Origin: Corynebacterium xerosis NBRC 16721 = ATCC 373 | GTDB taxonomy: Bacteria; Actinomycetota; Actinomycetes; Mycobacteriales; Mycobacteriaceae | NCBI RefSeq assembly: GCF_001552415.1 | Contig: NZ_BCRD01000003.1 | Coordinates: 62,001 to 126,000, forward strand | DNA: 64,000 bases | Direction of reading: 5' to 3' | In this document: one piece after another, positions 62,613 to 64,000 of the stretch | How the letters are laid out: the number at the start of each line of letters is the position of its first letter | How positions within the stretch are numbered: position 1 is the first letter of the stretch | Program-made: the position numbers and the translations under genes | The notes under the pieces: model-generated | Databases searched by the model: none | Seen by the model: only the letters and a program-made list of their open reading frames with translations | Told to the model about the DNA's origin: nothing

Positions 62613-63350
62613 TTGGCGGATGCGCGGGCGATAATCTCGGGGTTACCCGCCGTCACCCGCACCCGTCATGCGGTTTTCCGGAAAGAGGATCCAGCGCAAA
62701 CGGATTCCAGCTCGTCCCGCCGTCTCCGCGCCGACGGAACCACCGATGTCGCCCGCCGGAACCGTTCTTCTCGCCCCTCCCGCCGCATCGCGCTGACCAC
62801 TTTGTCCGCCGCGGCGATGGCGCTGGCCGGTTGCGCGCCGCTCGACGACGCGGATGAGGCTCAGACCTCTTCGACCACCTCGGAGACGTCCACCTCCTCG
62901 ACTTCCTCGACGACCTCTTCGACCACGTCGTCCACCCCGACTTCCACGTCCGAGGCCGTCCAGGCGATGTTCGCCAATTGCAGCGAGGCCGTCGAGGCCG
63001 GCGCCGCCCCGCTGTACGTGGGCGATCCGGGCTACAGCGAGGAACTCGACTCCAATGGCGACGGCATCGCATGTCCGCTCGAGGACGAGGCCGCGGGCGC
63101 GGGCGCCGTCGTGGCCGCGGATGCGGGAGCCGGGGCCGCCGCCGGCGGCGCGATGGGCATCATGGGCAATCCCGCCCCCGCCCCCGCTCCGGCGTACGAT
63201 CCCGCGCCGGCGCCGGCCCCCGCCGCCGGTGGCGGCTACTACGCGAACTGCAGCGCCGCCCGCGCCGCGGGCGTGGCGCCCATTCCCGCCGGTGCGCCGG
63301 GCTACCGGGCCGGTTTGGACCGCGACAACGACGGATGGGCCTGCGAATAG
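62613..63350 (+). CDS. secreted lipoprotein with two Excalibur (calcium-binding) domains
   Basis: 245 residues if read from TTG 62613. A hydrophobic signal ends in MALAGC (lipobox), followed by a Ser/Thr-rich linker and two Excalibur repeats: FANCSEAVEAGAAPLYVGDP...DSNGDGIACPLED and YANCSAARAAGVAPIPAGAP...DRDNDGWACE, each ending in the DxDxDGxxCE motif. Pro/Ala repeats join them. The start is doubtful: no ATG or GTG lies in frame between 62613 and the signal segment, and the TTG lacks a clear ribosome binding site. Confidence 0.75.
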   Translation: MADARAIISGLPAVTRTRHAVFRKEDPAQTDSSSSRRLRADGTTDVARRNRSSRPSRRIALTTLSAAAMALAGCAPLDDADEAQTSSTTSETSTSSTSSTTSSTTSSTPTSTSEAVQAMFANCSEAVEAGAAPLYVGDPGYSEELDSNGDGIACPLEDEAAGAGAVVAADAGAGAAAGGAMGIMGNPAPAPAPAYDPAPAPAPAAGGGYYANCSAARAAGVAPIPAGAPGYRAGLDRDNDGWACE

Positions 63351-63415
63351 CGCCCCGCCCCGCACGGCCGGCGCATCCCTTCGCTCGGTCGCCGCACCCC
63401 TCCCCATCGGCGCGC

Positions 63416-63440
63416 CACCCCTCCCCCGAACGGAGGGGTG
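63416..63440 (+). terminator. hairpin after the Excalibur gene
   Basis: CACCCCTCC and GGAGGGGTG pair over 9 bp around a 7-nt loop, 66 bp after the stop. There is no T-run after it. Confidence 0.45.
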
Positions 63441-63589
63441 AAAGATCCGCCAAAGAATCGGCCACACAACTTATGGGCGCTTGACAACGGCGCGGCCCCA
63501 CATGTTGTGACGGTTCCCGTCGTTAAGCATGATCAATGTCACAATAAGCCGAATCCCATTTATGTGATTCGAGTCTTATGGTGAGGGCC

Positions 63590-64000
63590 ATGACGGCCTT
63601 CACCACCCACCACACAGGAACCAACTGCCTCACGGATGCCACGGCCCCCGGGGGCCACGGCACAGGCGCCGCCGTCCCCGACGCGCCCCGCCTCATCGAT
63701 CCGGGCGCGACGATCGACGAGTACCTCGACCACGCCGACTGGCGGATCAACGCCAACGCGAACCAGGACTTCAGCCTGGGCGGCATGATGCTGAACACCT
63801 CCGGCAAAGTCGTGGCGAACTACTGGCTGGACCACGTGTTCACGCCCGAGGCCGGCGCCGCGCACCGCGAAGGCGCCATCCACATCCACGACCTGGACAT
63901 GCTCGCCGGATACTGCGCCGGCTGGTCGCTGCGGGCATTGCTCGAGGAGGGCTTCGGCGGCGTCGCCGGCGCGGTGTCCTCCGCCCCGCCGAAGCACCTC
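63590..64000 (+). CDS. nrdD: anaerobic (class III) ribonucleoside-triphosphate reductase, N-terminal part
   Basis: 137 codons from ATG 63590 run to the right edge in frame. RINANANQDFSLGGMMLNTS, VVANYWLDHVFTPEAG and EGAIHIHDLDMLAGYCAGWS are typical of the NrdD catalytic domain start. No ATP-cone precedes it, so this is a short-N-terminus form. NrdD makes deoxynucleotides without oxygen with the activase NrdG, expected downstream outside the window. An in-frame GTG at 63581 is an alternative start; GGTGAGG overlaps this area as ribosome binding site. Confidence 0.92.
   Translation, partial: MTAFTTHHTGTNCLTDATAPGGHGTGAAVPDAPRLIDPGATIDEYLDHADWRINANANQDFSLGGMMLNTSGKVVANYWLDHVFTPEAGAAHREGAIHIHDLDMLAGYCAGWSLRALLEEGFGGVAGAVSSAPPKHL

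Noticed and set aside
63480-63589. NrdR or FNR-type box before nrdD
   Set aside because: Fragments such as ACATGTTGTGA and TGATCAATGTCA occur, but none forms a proper palindrome of the expected length.

Overview
The window looks like chromosomal DNA of a high-GC mycolic-acid actinobacterium, almost certainly a Corynebacterium. The strongest reason is gene order. From about 30.4 to 57.4 kb the run thrE, (lysine-rich protein), otsA, (lipoprotein), otsB, LacI regulator, zinc-type ABC transporter, rlmB, cysS, ispF, ispD, carD, lpqE-like, radA, disA, carbonic anhydrase, mutY, clpC follows the arrangement I know from Corynebacterium glutamicum, with a flavin reductase and an HNH-type gene inserted. 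Supporting signs are GTG/TTG starts, many -10 hexamers only 6-7 nt upstream of start codons (leaderless mRNAs), and a pyruvate:quinone oxidoreductase of corynebacterial length.

Layout. (1) 1-12.4 kb is a hydrogen-metabolism block. A minus-strand operon hypA2-hypB-hyaA-hyaB-hyaC-hyaD encodes a membrane-bound, Tat-exported group 1 [NiFe]-hydrogenase with its b-type cytochrome, endopeptidase and nickel chaperones. hypF, and hypC-hypD-hypE, supply the Fe(CN)2CO cofactor pathway. A second hydrogenase large-subunit-like gene runs off the left edge, next to a second hypA. (2) 12.6-19 kb holds a Cu/Zn superoxide dismutase lipoprotein, purB, a deletion-damaged ktrB/ktrA potassium-uptake locus, an aminotransferase and purD. 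(3) 18.8-21.4 kb is a gene-poor stretch with paired inverted repeats and a DUF559-like nuclease gene. (4) 21.4-30.3 kb holds a HIT protein, two alpha/beta hydrolases (the first with an in-frame stop near its N-terminus), pqo, a hotdog thioesterase, a degenerate LMW phosphatase, a secreted or membrane protein, an acyl-CoA synthetase and tRNA-Thr. (5) 30.4-57.4 kb is the conserved corynebacterial core. (6) 57.6-64 kb carries mgtE, ald, a fadD-type ligase, an Excalibur-domain protein and the start of the anaerobic ribonucleotide reductase gene nrdD.

Taken together, an H2-oxidising respiratory hydrogenase without the extra cysteines of oxygen-tolerant enzymes, plus class III NrdD and alanine dehydrogenase, point to a facultative lifestyle with growth at low oxygen.

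The most unusual signal is not a gene. A short repeat, GCTT(T/G)(A/G)CGACG, occurs 26 times (10-11 bases exact within three variants) on both strands. It is concentrated between genes, supplies the stop codon of two genes, and once forms an inverted pair that makes a terminator hairpin. It behaves like an uptake-sequence or other genome-marking repeat. I know of no description of it.
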